The notes under the pieces: generated by a model
The model's database searches: none
Told to the model about the DNA's origin: nothing
The model's input: the letters and a program-made list of their open reading frames with translations, nothing else
DNA from: Limnohabitans sp. Rim8
Lineage (GTDB): Bacteria > Pseudomonadota > Gammaproteobacteria > Burkholderiales > Burkholderiaceae_C
Reading direction: 5' to 3'
NCBI RefSeq assembly: GCF_945901735.1
Contig: NZ_CAMDLM010000005.1
Coordinates: forward strand, 1-64,000
DNA length: 64,000 nucleotides
Shown: positions 12,001 through 18,049 of the stretch, piece by piece
Layout of the letters: the number at the start of each line of letters is the position of its first letter
How positions within the stretch are numbered: position 1 is the stretch's first letter
Translations under genes and position numbers: made by a program

Positions 12001-13335
12001 GACCGTGCAAGTGATGCCCGCGCAGGTATTGGGCGCGGTGATGGTCACCGAGCCGTTAGCCAACGCGGTCGTCAGCGCGGCCCCGGTGATGTTGCCGCCG
12101 TTTGCGCTGATGGTGAAGTCGTAGGGGTCTAGCAGCCAGTTGCCGGCTTGCCCTTGGGGCGCCAGCGTACTGACGCGGGCCGTGTCGGCCACGTTCAAAG
12201 TCGCTGCAGACGTATCCACAAACCCGCCATCACCGCCCTGCTCTCCGCCCTTGGCGCTGATGGTGCCGTCCACCTGCGTGATGCCGCTGGCGTTGCCCAA
12301 GTCGGTGATGATGTCGATGCGCCCGCCCTTGCCTACACTGTTGGGAGCCGCATCGGCGCTGATGCTGCTGGTTTGCGCCAGTTCAATCTTGTGGCTGGCA
12401 CTCAGGCGGATGGTGCCGCCGTCGTTCACCAAGCCGGTGGCCGATATCGATCCGCTGTTTTTCACCACACCGCCGAGCAATCCGCTGGCCGCTTGCGCCG
12501 ACAAGATGATCAAGCCGCCCGGGGCTTGCACCGCTTGGCCGTTGTCCACCAGGGTTTGAAGGGTGGCTGGTGTGACCAGCACATTGGTCAACTGCTTGTT
12601 GCTGTTGAACTGCAGCTCAAAACTTTCACCCGCCGCCAAAGCCACCGTGCCGCCCATCTGGGCCAGCACCACGCCAAGGTTGCGCACCTCGGGCGCCAGC
12701 AGCGCTATGTAGCCACCCAGGCCTGACGTGATGTGGCCTTCATTGAGGATGCTGCCAGTGGCCCCGTTGCGGTTGAACTGGTGTTTGCCGTTTAAAAAGT
12801 CTGCATCGCTGATGCTGTGCGTGCTGGCGGTGAAGCTGCCCACATCCACCCGCGAGCCGGGTGCAAAGTACACGCCGTTGGGGTTGAGCAAGAGCACTTG
12901 GCCGTTGGCATTGATCTGCCCAAAGATCTGGCTGGGGTCGCTGCTTTGCACACGGTTGAGCAGCACGCTGGTGCTGTTAGGCTGCGTGATGTTGACCTTG
13001 GCGTTGGCCCCCACGTTGAAGCTTTGCCAGTTGACGATGGCCTGGTTGGAGCTTTGCTGCACGGCCATGCTGGCGGCGGTGGCGGTTTGGGTTTTGCTGA
13101 AGCTGACGGTGCCTGCAGCGACTTGCGCGCCGGTGGGCAACTGGTTAACGGCAGGCGGCGTGATGAGCGGCGGCGCCGCCAAGGACGGACCGGTGCCCAC
13201 AGCACCACCGGCCATGAGCGCTGCTGCAGTCACCAAACGCAGGGCGCTTTTTTTGCCGCGGGCACTGACGTGCTCGGCGACCGCCACCCAGGTGTTGAGG
13301 ATTTCGCTGTAGACCAGTTTGTAGTTGCTGTTCAT
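1..13335 (-). CDS. Giant two-partner-secretion adhesin (TpsA, filamentous-haemagglutinin-like), 3' end outside window
   Basis: One frame stays open from the ATG at 13335 to base 1, at least 4,445 codons, so the C-terminus is missing. Residues 1 to about 30 form an extended signal peptide (ESPR type: MNSNYKLVYSEILNTWVAVA), followed by a hydrophobic stretch. A TPS secretion domain follows to about residue 300, with the NPNG motif near residue 151 (12,873-12,884). Then come GLUG-type Gly-rich repeats (about 10.5-11.5 kb), a long block of autotransporter-associated beta-strand repeats with the core NTYSGGT (about 3.9-10.3 kb), and MBG/YDG-type domains with KVYDG cores (1-3.4 kb). The family is exported by Sec and then through a TpsB pore to the cell surface, for adhesion or biofilm. 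The tpsB stop codon lies 3 bases upstream, so translation is probably coupled. The ligand cannot be told from the sequence. Confidence 0.93.
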   Translation of the reverse strand, partial: MNSNYKLVYSEILNTWVAVAEHVSARGKKSALRLVTAAALMAGGAVGTGPSLAAPPLITPPAVNQLPTGAQVAAGTVSFSKTQTATAASMAVQQSSNQAIVNWQSFNVGANAKVNITQPNSTSVLLNRVQSSDPSQIFGQINANGQVLLLNPNGVYFAPGSRVDVGSFTASTHSISDADFLNGKHQFNRNGATGSILNEGHITSGLGGYIALLAPEVRNLGVVLAQMGGTVALAAGESFELQFNSNKQLTNVLVTPATLQTLVDNGQAVQAPGGLIILSAQAASGLLGGVVKNSGSISATGLVNDGGTIRLSASHKIELAQTSSISADAAPNSVGKGGRIDIITDLGNASGITQVDGTISAKGGEQGGDGGFVDTSAATLNVADTARVSTLAPQGQAGNWLLDPYDFTISANGGNITGAALTTALANGSVTITAPNTCAGITCTVTSTGTMGDIYVIDAVSWSANTLTLNSGYNIYVGTTSATGSLTVTGTGSLALNPSTSTITGYTTGGAVLMGMASTPTGGLNTGYWNGTAFSTGAATGFNGQINVNLASGGTIKINNNTYTVINSETDFRNMTLNSTAVRYILGSNLAFTTSYSQAVVAPGISTPFKGNFNGFGHEISGLSINNSTASSNTGLFGYASAESTNISNIGVAGSITTTSTNTNSHTGGLIGQLGGDSYGSVFNAYSTTVITAVNTTNERYVGGLIGYAEYVTIKNVSAAGAVTASGGVGGLIGRAGERATVSYANASGAVTATSVANGNNSVGGLIGYIRNSDISYSYATGAVNANNTLTNSIGGLVGKLDGGSITYSYAAGNVTNAGGGDTGGLVGHSAHVSLYSNVYATGNVQASTATGFVGGLIANMYNNGGGTVSYAYASNTVTGPAFSSQNSTGGLIGQIGNGLNTNTYANGTTLTYLYWDSSKNPTITGVGSLLRNNTNTAYGSGSTASNVSSITTANLKAATNIAGFTFGSAGFGYAGSVNGGLPVLCTVSLCTSFESSVVAATYNGASGGLWSLSTNWLGGIAPVAGSTVSEAIINSGSTVNFDTANVGSLGFDIRNAGTISFTGSSDVTLSGVISGAGSLTMAGNGTVTLSGANTYTGGTTISAGTLQLGAGGATGSIEGNVTNNATLAFNRSDNLTYANVISGTGSVTKMAANTLTFTGTNTYSGGTSISTGTLKTGSATALGTGAISVSNGAALDLNGMTMTSTGVLTLNGTGISSGGALTNSSSTAGTYAGNITLGMASSVGSSSGDITASGAISGAHALTKIGTDTLTLSGTNTYSGGTTINLGTLKLGAGGATGSIEGNVTNNATLAFNRSDNLTYTNVISGTGSVTKLAANTLTFTGDNTYSGGTTISAGTLKTGSATALGTGVISVSNGAALDLNGQTMTSTGVLTLRGTGVSGTGALLNSGSTAATYAGALALGANSSIMSGSTTTSINLTSTDTLAGGGFTLTLDGPEVSSANHLYSSIDNTTAKIIKNSSVFWTFYGNNTYSGGTDINGGTIRAGSPTALGSGAITVASGGSLDLRGQTMTSTGTLSLNGTGYANLGALRNSNATAAAYAGPVVLTGNANVIAQTGAIQLTHTGTITGATFGLTLGGDQGGSIAAIIGTTTGSLTKQDGGTWILGGANTYSGGTTISAGTLKLGSATAAGSGAIGVGIGGALDLNGQTLTSTGALTLNSTGVANGGALVNSSSSAGTYAGAVTLASDSSYGGVGAITFGSTVNSASSAAYALSSTSAGNLVFNAAVGASYALSSLSTGTGTTTLGANVTTVGAQTYGGPVVIKNSSGVTLANTNSAITFGATVDSLSATSYGLTLSNGGGATTFTGAIGATEAIGALTVNGTGTITLGGNVSTKGNQSYFGPVSIAAGVTMTANPLAGTSGIITNGNNNDSYYAFGVTGLTSSSIIESNHYIVSGGSSSAAITSATNSKLGIMFYNNTGTMNGAGTNNNWCCINYPVLVDAGQSTLLNSLTVVTRGDGMSNRVPTAVSVYGSNTPFTSANKFHPSGTNYFSNLSVLGTDYQQSNFSLIGSSSLSFSNGGTSSPTLSNTISFSNSATYRYYELVFNSSNGANNGGMNVATGIHTSYGTGFALNAINMYGAALTPSTITFNQAATASGALTVSTGTLNATSISAGGAISISNSGAATLSGAIANNGANAASLVKSGAGTLTLSGTNTYTGGTTVSAGTLQLGAGGATGSIEGNVTNNATLAFNRSDDLTYANVISGTGSVTKMAANSLTLTGDNTYSGGTSISEGTVKAGSATALGTGAISVSDSAALDLNGQTMTSTGVLTLQGTGVSATGALLNSGSTAATYAGALALGANSSIMSGTSITSTISLTNTDALVGGGFTLTLGGVSTAGGDSFLYSVIDTTTTSVIKSGNAIAWNLYGANTYSGGTSVNGGTLRAGSSTALGSGAITVASGGSFDLRGQTMTSTGTLTLNGTGVSELGALRNSSPTAATATYAGPVVLAGITKIIAGSGPIQLTHTGTITGATFGLTLGGAQGGSIAAIIGTTTGSLTKQDSGTWILGGNNTYTGGTTINAGTLAISHANGLGTTAGGVTVANGATLDLRGAAVGAEAITLQGGTLATSTGTSSLSGGVTMTANSSVSVAGTQLTLSGVVSGTGFGLTKTGSGSLVLSGNNTYSGETAVSAGTLSISHASGLGGTGAGTSVDSGATLLFPVSVNVGAEAITLNGGTLRLQSGTTSLSGQVTLGANSSVSVDSGAQLTLSGVVSGTDRVLTKTSLGTLVLTGTNTYSGGTTINLGTLQLGAGGATGSIEGNVSNSGTLAFNRSDDVTYAGAISGTGAVTKMAANTLTLSGTNTYTGGTTINGGSLKDGVAERTDPFGSGTITINSGGTLVGERTTFSNSMVISGGTVRDNNGFGGTYSGAVSLLGDLSIAGANSIGFTGAISGPGGINNIGTVTTNLLGANTYSGSTTITAGTVRVGPTSAGTLGTGNVINNATLEFNRTDTHSVSNVISGSGSVTKLGTGTLILTGANSYTGATTVSDGTLAISHASGLGGTGAGTSVANGATLDLRGAAVGAEAITLNGGTLTASTGPSSLSGAVNLTSASVLSGAGALTLSGAITSNSNGLAILGTGAKTLSSTSNTLHTIATGTGVGALSVVNNAAMTIGQVTAGGSTYSGINSTDTVSVMTRTGELTVSQNVVTTSAATSYTTPALRLGAGSLTAAGTPTGGDVVLSGTPTVSVGTGGVALIYSGYATTSAALTLNASFAPKLTYYSINTDSTYVPTSFAAAYFTLFRESPATLYTLYLPNQRFTYGTPITSLNYCYSTSASNCSPVSVTGVPSTTQVVAASGAPDVGSYPLQIAPPAPDVRGYFFVAGNAVNIVVDPKPVTIANTAQTTTYDGLSTYSNLANAMTYTVSGLVGYDAVSSLTQTPSGNGLVASQVANAGSFTVTPGSVVLSTGKTSNYTFSYTAATATVNKADLKVTAKDDAKFIGEADVSGFAGVRYTGFVAGQTASVLSGSATVARSNASVGAAGTYAGVLSAADSTLSSNNYNLIYEAGSYTIVPADQLLIRLNDASTTYGTAPSYTVSSVQYKSSTGNAVVDLTSRAAINTAAFTLTDGAGGNTALNLGPQLASLSSAGQVAAGSYQVGASSITNTSANYSNTVNIVGSLAVEQKTLTPTATSGLSKSYDGTTSMSSLGFGLSGVVGADAVRATGLGTYADANAGNAKSFTVSGIGLGGTDATNYKLAANTLSATNGVVTTAPLLIKANNDSKTYDASAYAATAGVAYSGFVNGETVSDLGGTLAFGGTAIGAVNVGNYVITPSGQTSSNYAISFGDGALNISPADVRVSATNVALTGTVGKEYDGTNVATLTSSNYLITGWQGSDGANITQTTGTYDNANAGTNKLVSVTLASSDFSATNGTLLSNYNLPTAVSGNVGVISPKTVTVTNAARSNVYDGTSYAALALGTTYSVSAMVGPDAVASITQTPTGLSGSASGAAQAGTFTVTPGAAVLSTGTVSNYNFNYVDSTHTVTPAPLAVALTGTSSKVYDGTTAAALTASNFVVTGFVNSEGASVSKTSGTLDTANVGSTKALTTTLGSSDFAASSGTQLSNYTLPTSASGSIGAVTPAPLSAALTGTSSKVYDGSTAATLATGNFALTGFVNAEGASVSKTSGTLDTANVGTSKTVTAALSSSDFAASSGTQLSNYTLPTSASGSIGAVTPAPLSAALTGTSSKVYDGGTAATLAAGNFALTGFVNAEGASVSKTSGTLDTANVGTSKTVTAALSSSDFAASSGTQLSNYTLPTSASGSIGAVTPAPLTVSAASANKTYDGTAYTGGNGVAYSGFVNNETAGVLGGTLAYTGSSQGARNAGSYVIRPAGLTSSNYAVNFTDGSLSVAPAPLTVTAVTNTKSFDGNVQAQAVPVVSGLKGPDAVINLSEAYADANPGTGKTLSVQSGYQIVDGNNGKNYLVSLVPSQ
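470..1318 (-). repeat. Tandem 282-bp (94-residue) YDG-domain repeats inside the adhesin
   Basis: Three consecutive copies recur at exactly 282-bp spacing; the same block starts at about 488, 770 and 1052. The first two are almost identical at nucleotide level, while the third differs more in its second half. Each encodes one YDG-type domain of 94 residues beginning near SSKVYDG. The period is a multiple of three, so copy-number change would keep the frame. Confidence 0.9.
5730..6810 (-). repeat. Internal 1.1-kb duplication in the adhesin, copy A
   Basis: This stretch is closely similar to 8,437-9,500, with long identical runs such as those beginning at 5,762 and 8,468 and at 6,041 and 8,741. 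It encodes about 360 residues of beta-strand repeats in the same frame. Shorter blocks of about 204 bp that match its end also recur near 4,874, 9,299 and 9,848. It looks like segmental duplication during growth of the adhesin. Confidence 0.8.
8437..9500 (-). repeat. Internal 1.1-kb duplication in the adhesin, copy B
   Basis: Second copy of the block at 5,730-6,810, offset by about 2.7 kb and in the same reading frame. Differences are scattered base substitutions and small in-frame length changes, so this is an older duplication than the 282-bp tandem copies. Confidence 0.8.
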
Positions 13336-13338
13336 GAT

Positions 13339-15099
13339 TTAAAACGCCTGTGAGACGGTGATCCAGATGCGGTTGGTTTTCAAGGTGCCGTCTTGGTCTG
13401 CACCGCGATTGACTTCGGTGGTGATGGCATTGGGGTTGGTCCCGACGCGCCGGGCATAGGTCGTTTGCACCGAGGTGCCCGAACTGTTGCGCCAGCCCAA
13501 GGACAGGCCAGCGCCCTTGAGCGCGTAGGCGTTCAGGGCGGACGCGCCTTCAAAGTCGTTGAGTTTGTTCACACGGATGCGGCCATGGTCATAAAAGCCC
13601 GTCAGGCTCAAGCCGTCGGCCACTTGCCAACGCAGTTCCAGGGTGAGCATCTGGCCCGAGGTGCCGCCCCCTTCGCTGCTGGGGTAGGCGCGCACGCCGC
13701 TGCTGCCCCCGAGGTAAAACTTTTCTGAAGAGTCCAGGTTTTTGTTGGCCAACTGCCCAGTGAAAGCGGCGTAAAACGACAAGCCAGAGGCGAGTTGTTG
13801 CTGTCGGCTGATGGCGTAGCGGATCTTCTTGTAGCCACCCGCGGTTTGGGTGGTGCTGGCATCGCTTGACTGCGTGGGCGAGCCGTCCAGGTTCAGTTTG
13901 CCCGCCGTCAAGGTCAAAGAAAACGCGTTGGCGCCACCTTGGCCCAGGCTGTCAAAGCTGTTGCCGCTCAAGGCCAGCGACACCGGTGTGCTTTGGTAGG
14001 CCGACGCAGAAACACCGCTGGCGATGTTGTCATAGGTTTTTTTCTCGGCGCTCAAACTGGTGTTCAGGTTCACACTGCGGCTGCGCAACCAGGGGTAGCT
14101 CAGCTCCAGGCCGGCCGTGCTGGCATCGCCTTGGGTGGGGTTGCCTTGCCGTTTTTGGCTGGCGTAGGGTTCAGTGATCAACTCGTAATCCAAGCGCGAA
14201 GCATTGAGCCCCAAGCGCCAGCCGTCTGTGCCCAGGGGTAAGCCGTAGGCCAATCGGGCGTAGCGCGTGCCTTTGGACGCCATCGCATTGAGGCTCATGG
14301 CGTCGCCCCTGAAGGTGGGGCTGTTCAGATTCAACGCGGCCATGACGCGTGAGGTGCCTGTAGAAACGGCGCCTGTGTTGTCGGCCGTGACATTGGCGTT
14401 GAGCCATGGCTCATCGGCCAGTTGCAAGACCAGATCGGTTTGCCCCGCTTGCGCGCCTTGGGCCAATGCGCCCGAGACGGTGATGCCTGGCAGGTCGTCG
14501 GCCAAGAGCAAAGCGCGGTCCACCGCATGGATGTTGAAGAACTTGCCCACTTGTTGCTGGCGCGCAAAAATCTGCAACACGTCTTCTTTGGGCACCCGGG
14601 TCGCTGTATCGCCGGCCACCAGGGTTTGGCCAAAGACCGCCTCGACGATCTCAATGGTCACACTGCCTTGGTCGATTTTTTGCTCGGGCAAAAAGGTTTG
14701 CACCACCCAGCCTTTGTCGCGGTAGAGGTCAGCCACCAACACCGGGCTACTTTGCAGCCGCGCAAAGTCAAGCGGGCGGCCCAGCAGCGGGGCCAGTGCG
14801 GCGCTCAATGCTTCGCTGCTCAGCAAGGTGTTGCCCTTGAATTTGAATTCTTGGACCACGATGGTCTGGCCCTGCAGCGGTTCTTCTACAGTGGGCTTGG
14901 GGGCTTGTTGGATCTGCACACGCTGTTTGTCGGCCTGTTGGTCACGCTCGATTTGCTGCTGCAAGGTGCTTGCACTGGGCAGTGTTTGAGCCACGGAAAT
15001 GGCGGGAAACAAGCTAAAAGAAAGCAGGGTTGCCACCGCCAAACGGTCTGTAAAACCGAGGTGTTGGGCCGTTGGGCTTGGGGTGCAATGGTTGTTCAT
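13339..15099 (-). CDS. TpsB outer-membrane transporter (ShlB/FhaC/HecB family)
   Basis: A 586-residue protein with an N-terminal signal peptide ending near SVAQ, a Gln-rich periplasmic linker and a POTRA domain (around residues 75-160, beginning VVQEFKFKGNTLL). A 16-strand-type beta-barrel follows and ends in the outer-membrane signature Ala-Phe. The conserved loop-6 motif appears as GVRAYP. Members of this Omp85 superfamily recognise the TPS domain of the partner adhesin and translocate it through the outer membrane. The adhesin starts 3 bases after the stop codon, so the two form an operon with the transporter first. Length is normal for the family and I see no defect. Confidence 0.95.
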   Translation of the reverse strand: MNNHCTPSPTAQHLGFTDRLAVATLLSFSLFPAISVAQTLPSASTLQQQIERDQQADKQRVQIQQAPKPTVEEPLQGQTIVVQEFKFKGNTLLSSEALSAALAPLLGRPLDFARLQSSPVLVADLYRDKGWVVQTFLPEQKIDQGSVTIEIVEAVFGQTLVAGDTATRVPKEDVLQIFARQQQVGKFFNIHAVDRALLLADDLPGITVSGALAQGAQAGQTDLVLQLADEPWLNANVTADNTGAVSTGTSRVMAALNLNSPTFRGDAMSLNAMASKGTRYARLAYGLPLGTDGWRLGLNASRLDYELITEPYASQKRQGNPTQGDASTAGLELSYPWLRSRSVNLNTSLSAEKKTYDNIASGVSASAYQSTPVSLALSGNSFDSLGQGGANAFSLTLTAGKLNLDGSPTQSSDASTTQTAGGYKKIRYAISRQQQLASGLSFYAAFTGQLANKNLDSSEKFYLGGSSGVRAYPSSEGGGTSGQMLTLELRWQVADGLSLTGFYDHGRIRVNKLNDFEGASALNAYALKGAGLSLGWRNSSGTSVQTTYARRVGTNPNAITTEVNRGADQDGTLKTNRIWITVSQAF

Positions 15100-15153
15100 A
15101 GTTTGGGCGCTTTTGAAGAATTCGATGTTTTTATCAGTCGCATATCTCCAAAA

Positions 15154-15171
15154 CTTGCAGTGCGCTGCAAG
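15154..15171. promoter_or_regulatory. Perfect inverted repeat between tpsB and the divergent kinase gene
   Basis: Arms CTTGCAG and CTGCAAG are separated by TGCG. The repeat lies in the 95-bp divergent region, 24 bases before the kinase ATG at 15195 and 55 bases before the tpsB ATG. It could be a regulator site acting on one or both promoters, or a hairpin in the kinase leader. No cognate regulator is proven. Confidence 0.4.
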
Positions 15172-15194
15172 GTTTGCAGGCCCCCGCCGCTAAG

Positions 15195-17144
15195 ATGCCT
15201 GACATGTTTCGATTGAAGGTTCACTCACCCACCAACCAACCCAGTGCCTGGCGCTGGTTGCTTGGGGCGTGCTTGGTGATGCTTGTTTTTGGGAGTGCCT
15301 TGGCCCAAAGTGCTGCGCCCACAGAGGGCATGTCAGCCCAGCGCTTTCAGGTTCAGCGAACCCTCTTTGTGGATGAAAGCGGGCGCTTGGATTTTGAAAG
15401 CGTACGCACACAAGATTTCAAGCCTTTCAACCCTCTGGAGCGATTGGCGATTGGTGACAAGGTCGCGTGGCTGCGTCTGCACATTGAGCAAGCCAATGGT
15501 GCAGATGCGCCGCTGTTGATGCAACTCATACCACCCCATCTGGGTAACGTGTCTGTGTACTCACCCTCTGGCACTGGTCAATGGCGAGAGAGAAGCTTGA
15601 CGCCGCAAGACTTCATTTCAAAGACTGAACTTGGGGCAGCGGGCCAGGGTGAGGATTTCTATCTCAGAATCCATTCACGCCACAACGCAGCGGTGATTGC
15701 TTTTGTGGGGAGCAAAGAAGAACTGAATTTGCACGACAAGAAAATGGCCGTCATGACGACCATCATCAGCACGTTGGCACTGGTATTTTTTCTGGTCATG
15801 TTGTGGCGAACTTTTCACCATTTCAGCTTGTTGAACGCCTTGATCTGCAGCTTGTTGGTGTTATCGCAAATCCAACATTGGCTGACCTCGGGCCTCGCCA
15901 TCACCCTGTTGGACTTGTCTTTGGCTGTGATCATGGGCCTAGCGACGCCCATCATCATTGCCAACGTTGCCATCGCCGGGGGCATCTTCACCGTGTTCTT
16001 GACAACGCTTTTCTCCGAGCAAGGCTGGCTGCGCTGGATGTGGTTGTGGTCTATTTTCCAGCTGGGCATGGTCGTTTATGCCTTTTTTGAGCCCAGCGCA
16101 GCCTCCAATTTGAGCATGTTGGCTTGGCGATGCGGCCCCCCGATCTTTTTTGCTTTTCTGCTGACAGCCGCGATTCGGGACCCCCGCACCCTGCGACAGC
16201 TTTCCAATAAAGTGGCATTTGGCGTCTTGTCGTTGTCATCTGCGATGTTTGTGGCGGTGTCTTGGAAGTCCGGGGGGGTTTTGGGTGGACATGCTGTCGA
16301 GTTGACATCGGATTTGTTTATCCAAAACGTCCTCAGCAGGACGGTCCCGCTTTTGGTGATCATGGGCTTGGCCACTTGGTTTTATGAGCGCCTCAAAGCC
16401 AATCAACTTCACGTTATCCAAAATGAACTGCAGTTGTCCCAAGAAAGCTTGGATTTGGAGAGCAAACGCCTGGAGCGTCAACGCAAGTTCACCGCCATGC
16501 TGGCACATGAACTCAAAAACCCACTGGCCGTGAGCCACTTGGCGCTGTCGGGCATCAAGGCGCGCATCGGTCAAGATGACCCTTTGCAACAACGGTCGGC
16601 GGCCATCGAGCAGTCGCTGCAAGAGATCGACGCCATCATTGACCGCTGCTCTGAAATGGACGGTTTTGAGCAAGGCCAGTTGCCCATGCGCATCGGGGCC
16701 TTCACGCTGAACGATTTGATGGCGGCCCTCAAAGCGACGCACCGCAGCGATCGGATTTATATCTTGGTGCAGGGCATTACAAGTGAGACGGTTCTGGTAT
16801 CAGACATGCATTATCTGAAGATCATTTTCAGCAACTTGCTGACCAATGCACTCAAATACTCACCACCCGACACCTTGGTCGAGCTGGCTGTGCAAGCGGT
16901 GCAGCGCGACGGACAAGCGCCCATGGTGTCGTTTTGCGTGTCCAACGAAGTGGGCGAAGCCGGTACGCCCTCGCCCGATTTGGCGTTTGAGCGCTTTTAC
17001 CGGGCTGAATCTGCGCGCAACCAATCAGGCGCAGGACTTGGCCTGTGGCTTTCCCAATCCTTGGCACACGCTTTGGGCACCGAAGTGGTGATGCAAATCC
17101 AATCACAAAAAATCAGTTTCACACTGGTTTTGCCATGCAAATGA
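15195..17144 (+). CDS. Membrane sensor histidine kinase with 7TMR-DISM-type sensor
   Basis: About 649 residues. A signal-like hydrophobic segment comes first, then a periplasmic beta-rich domain (to about residue 180) and roughly seven transmembrane helices (about 185-390), the arrangement of 7TMR-DISM sensors. A short coiled coil follows, then a HisKA domain with the phospho-acceptor motif AMLAHELKNPLAV. The ATPase domain shows SNLLTNALKYSP (N box) and GAGLGLWLSQ (G box). A TTG start at 15174 is possible, but the ATG at 15195 fits better. The stop overlaps the start of the response regulator gene, so they form a two-component operon. Its divergent position beside the adhesin genes suggests, but does not prove, that it controls them. 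Confidence 0.88.
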   Translation: MPDMFRLKVHSPTNQPSAWRWLLGACLVMLVFGSALAQSAAPTEGMSAQRFQVQRTLFVDESGRLDFESVRTQDFKPFNPLERLAIGDKVAWLRLHIEQANGADAPLLMQLIPPHLGNVSVYSPSGTGQWRERSLTPQDFISKTELGAAGQGEDFYLRIHSRHNAAVIAFVGSKEELNLHDKKMAVMTTIISTLALVFFLVMLWRTFHHFSLLNALICSLLVLSQIQHWLTSGLAITLLDLSLAVIMGLATPIIIANVAIAGGIFTVFLTTLFSEQGWLRWMWLWSIFQLGMVVYAFFEPSAASNLSMLAWRCGPPIFFAFLLTAAIRDPRTLRQLSNKVAFGVLSLSSAMFVAVSWKSGGVLGGHAVELTSDLFIQNVLSRTVPLLVIMGLATWFYERLKANQLHVIQNELQLSQESLDLESKRLERQRKFTAMLAHELKNPLAVSHLALSGIKARIGQDDPLQQRSAAIEQSLQEIDAIIDRCSEMDGFEQGQLPMRIGAFTLNDLMAALKATHRSDRIYILVQGITSETVLVSDMHYLKIIFSNLLTNALKYSPPDTLVELAVQAVQRDGQAPMVSFCVSNEVGEAGTPSPDLAFERFYRAESARNQSGAGLGLWLSQSLAHALGTEVVMQIQSQKISFTLVLPCK

Positions 17145-17893
17145 AAACTGATGCCGCCAATGCCCCGCTGGGTGATCTGCTGGTGGTCGACGACAACCTG
17201 CGACTGAGCGGAGAATTGTCTGTCGTGCTTCATGCCGCGGGCTGGTCTGTGCGCTGTGCCGACGACGGCGAGAGCCTGCGGGCTTGCATGGCGCAGCAAG
17301 CGCCCGACATTGTGGTGCTTGACTTGAACTTGCCCGGTGAAGACGGTATCAGCCTGTGCAAGTGGTTGCGCAGCACCCATCCGCGCATTGGCATTGTGAT
17401 GCTCACGGCCCGAGTCATGGGCATTGACCGCACCGAAGGTTATGTGGCGGGCGCCGATATTTACCTGACCAAGCCCACGCGGGCTGAAGAGTTGCTGGCG
17501 GTGGTGCGCAACTTGCGCCGGCGCTCGCAATTTTGTGCACCAGCGGTTGCGCCGCTGCCTGACCAACCTTGGACCTTGCACATCAAAGACCAGCGCTTGC
17601 TCTCGCCAAAATTGGACATGCTCAGCCTGACACCCAGTGAATGTTTGCTGCTGGAAACCTTGTCTACGGTCAATGGCCTGTGCACCTATGAGCTGTTGAC
17701 CGACAAAATGGGCCACACCGGATTGAGCGACAAACAGGCCAAAGCGCGATTGGAAGTCATCGTCAGCCGATTGCGCAGCAAATTGGCCAAGTTCCCAGTC
17801 GATCGGCTGGAGATCAAAACCGACCATGGCACCGGCTACAGCCTGCCAAAGCCTTTGGCCATCAAAGCCCAAGAAACCAAATGGGGTCAATGA
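17135..17893 (+). CDS. OmpR/PhoB-family response regulator
   Basis: About 252 residues. The receiver domain shows the acidic pair in LLVVDDN, the phospho-acceptor Asp in IVVLDLNLPGEDG and the conserved Lys in YLTKPT. A C-terminal winged-helix DNA-binding domain follows (from about residue 150, ending GTGYSLPKPL). ATG codons at 17135 and 17141 are both possible; the second gives an ATGA overlap with the kinase stop codon. It is the evident partner of the kinase upstream. Targets are unknown, with the neighbouring adhesin operon the obvious candidate. Confidence 0.9.
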   Translation: MQMKTDAANAPLGDLLVVDDNLRLSGELSVVLHAAGWSVRCADDGESLRACMAQQAPDIVVLDLNLPGEDGISLCKWLRSTHPRIGIVMLTARVMGIDRTEGYVAGADIYLTKPTRAEELLAVVRNLRRRSQFCAPAVAPLPDQPWTLHIKDQRLLSPKLDMLSLTPSECLLLETLSTVNGLCTYELLTDKMGHTGLSDKQAKARLEVIVSRLRSKLAKFPVDRLEIKTDHGTGYSLPKPLAIKAQETKWGQ

Positions 17894-17950
17894 CCCGCTG
17901 CGCAGTTCCACCATGCACAGCACGATGGCACCCAAGATAGTCGGTTTTCG

Positions 17951-18049
17951 GTCAGCGGCAACAGTCCCCGCTTGCCCACCCGCCTGATGGTCTCGCTCCT
18001 AAACCTCAAAAACGCCTTCAAAGAAAGCGACGAAGACTTGGTTCAGCGC
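17951..18049 (+). pseudogene. Transposase N-terminal fragment (IS5-like superfamily)
   Basis: The translation contains LPTRLMVSLLNLKNAF followed by KESDEDLVQR. This closely resembles the N-terminal segment of IS5/IS1182-type transposases, where (P)LPTRLMVSLLYLKHAF..SDE(D)VVQRW is common. The similarity stops after QR, exactly where the GC-rich dioxygenase gene ends on the other strand. No inverted repeats or catalytic domain remain. This is recognised from memory of the family, so it is moderately supported. Confidence 0.5.

Noticed and set aside
11482..12132. Plus-strand open frame of 216 codons opposite the adhesin
   Set aside because: Codon-aligned antisense shadow of the GLUG region; composition and lack of start signal argue against a gene.
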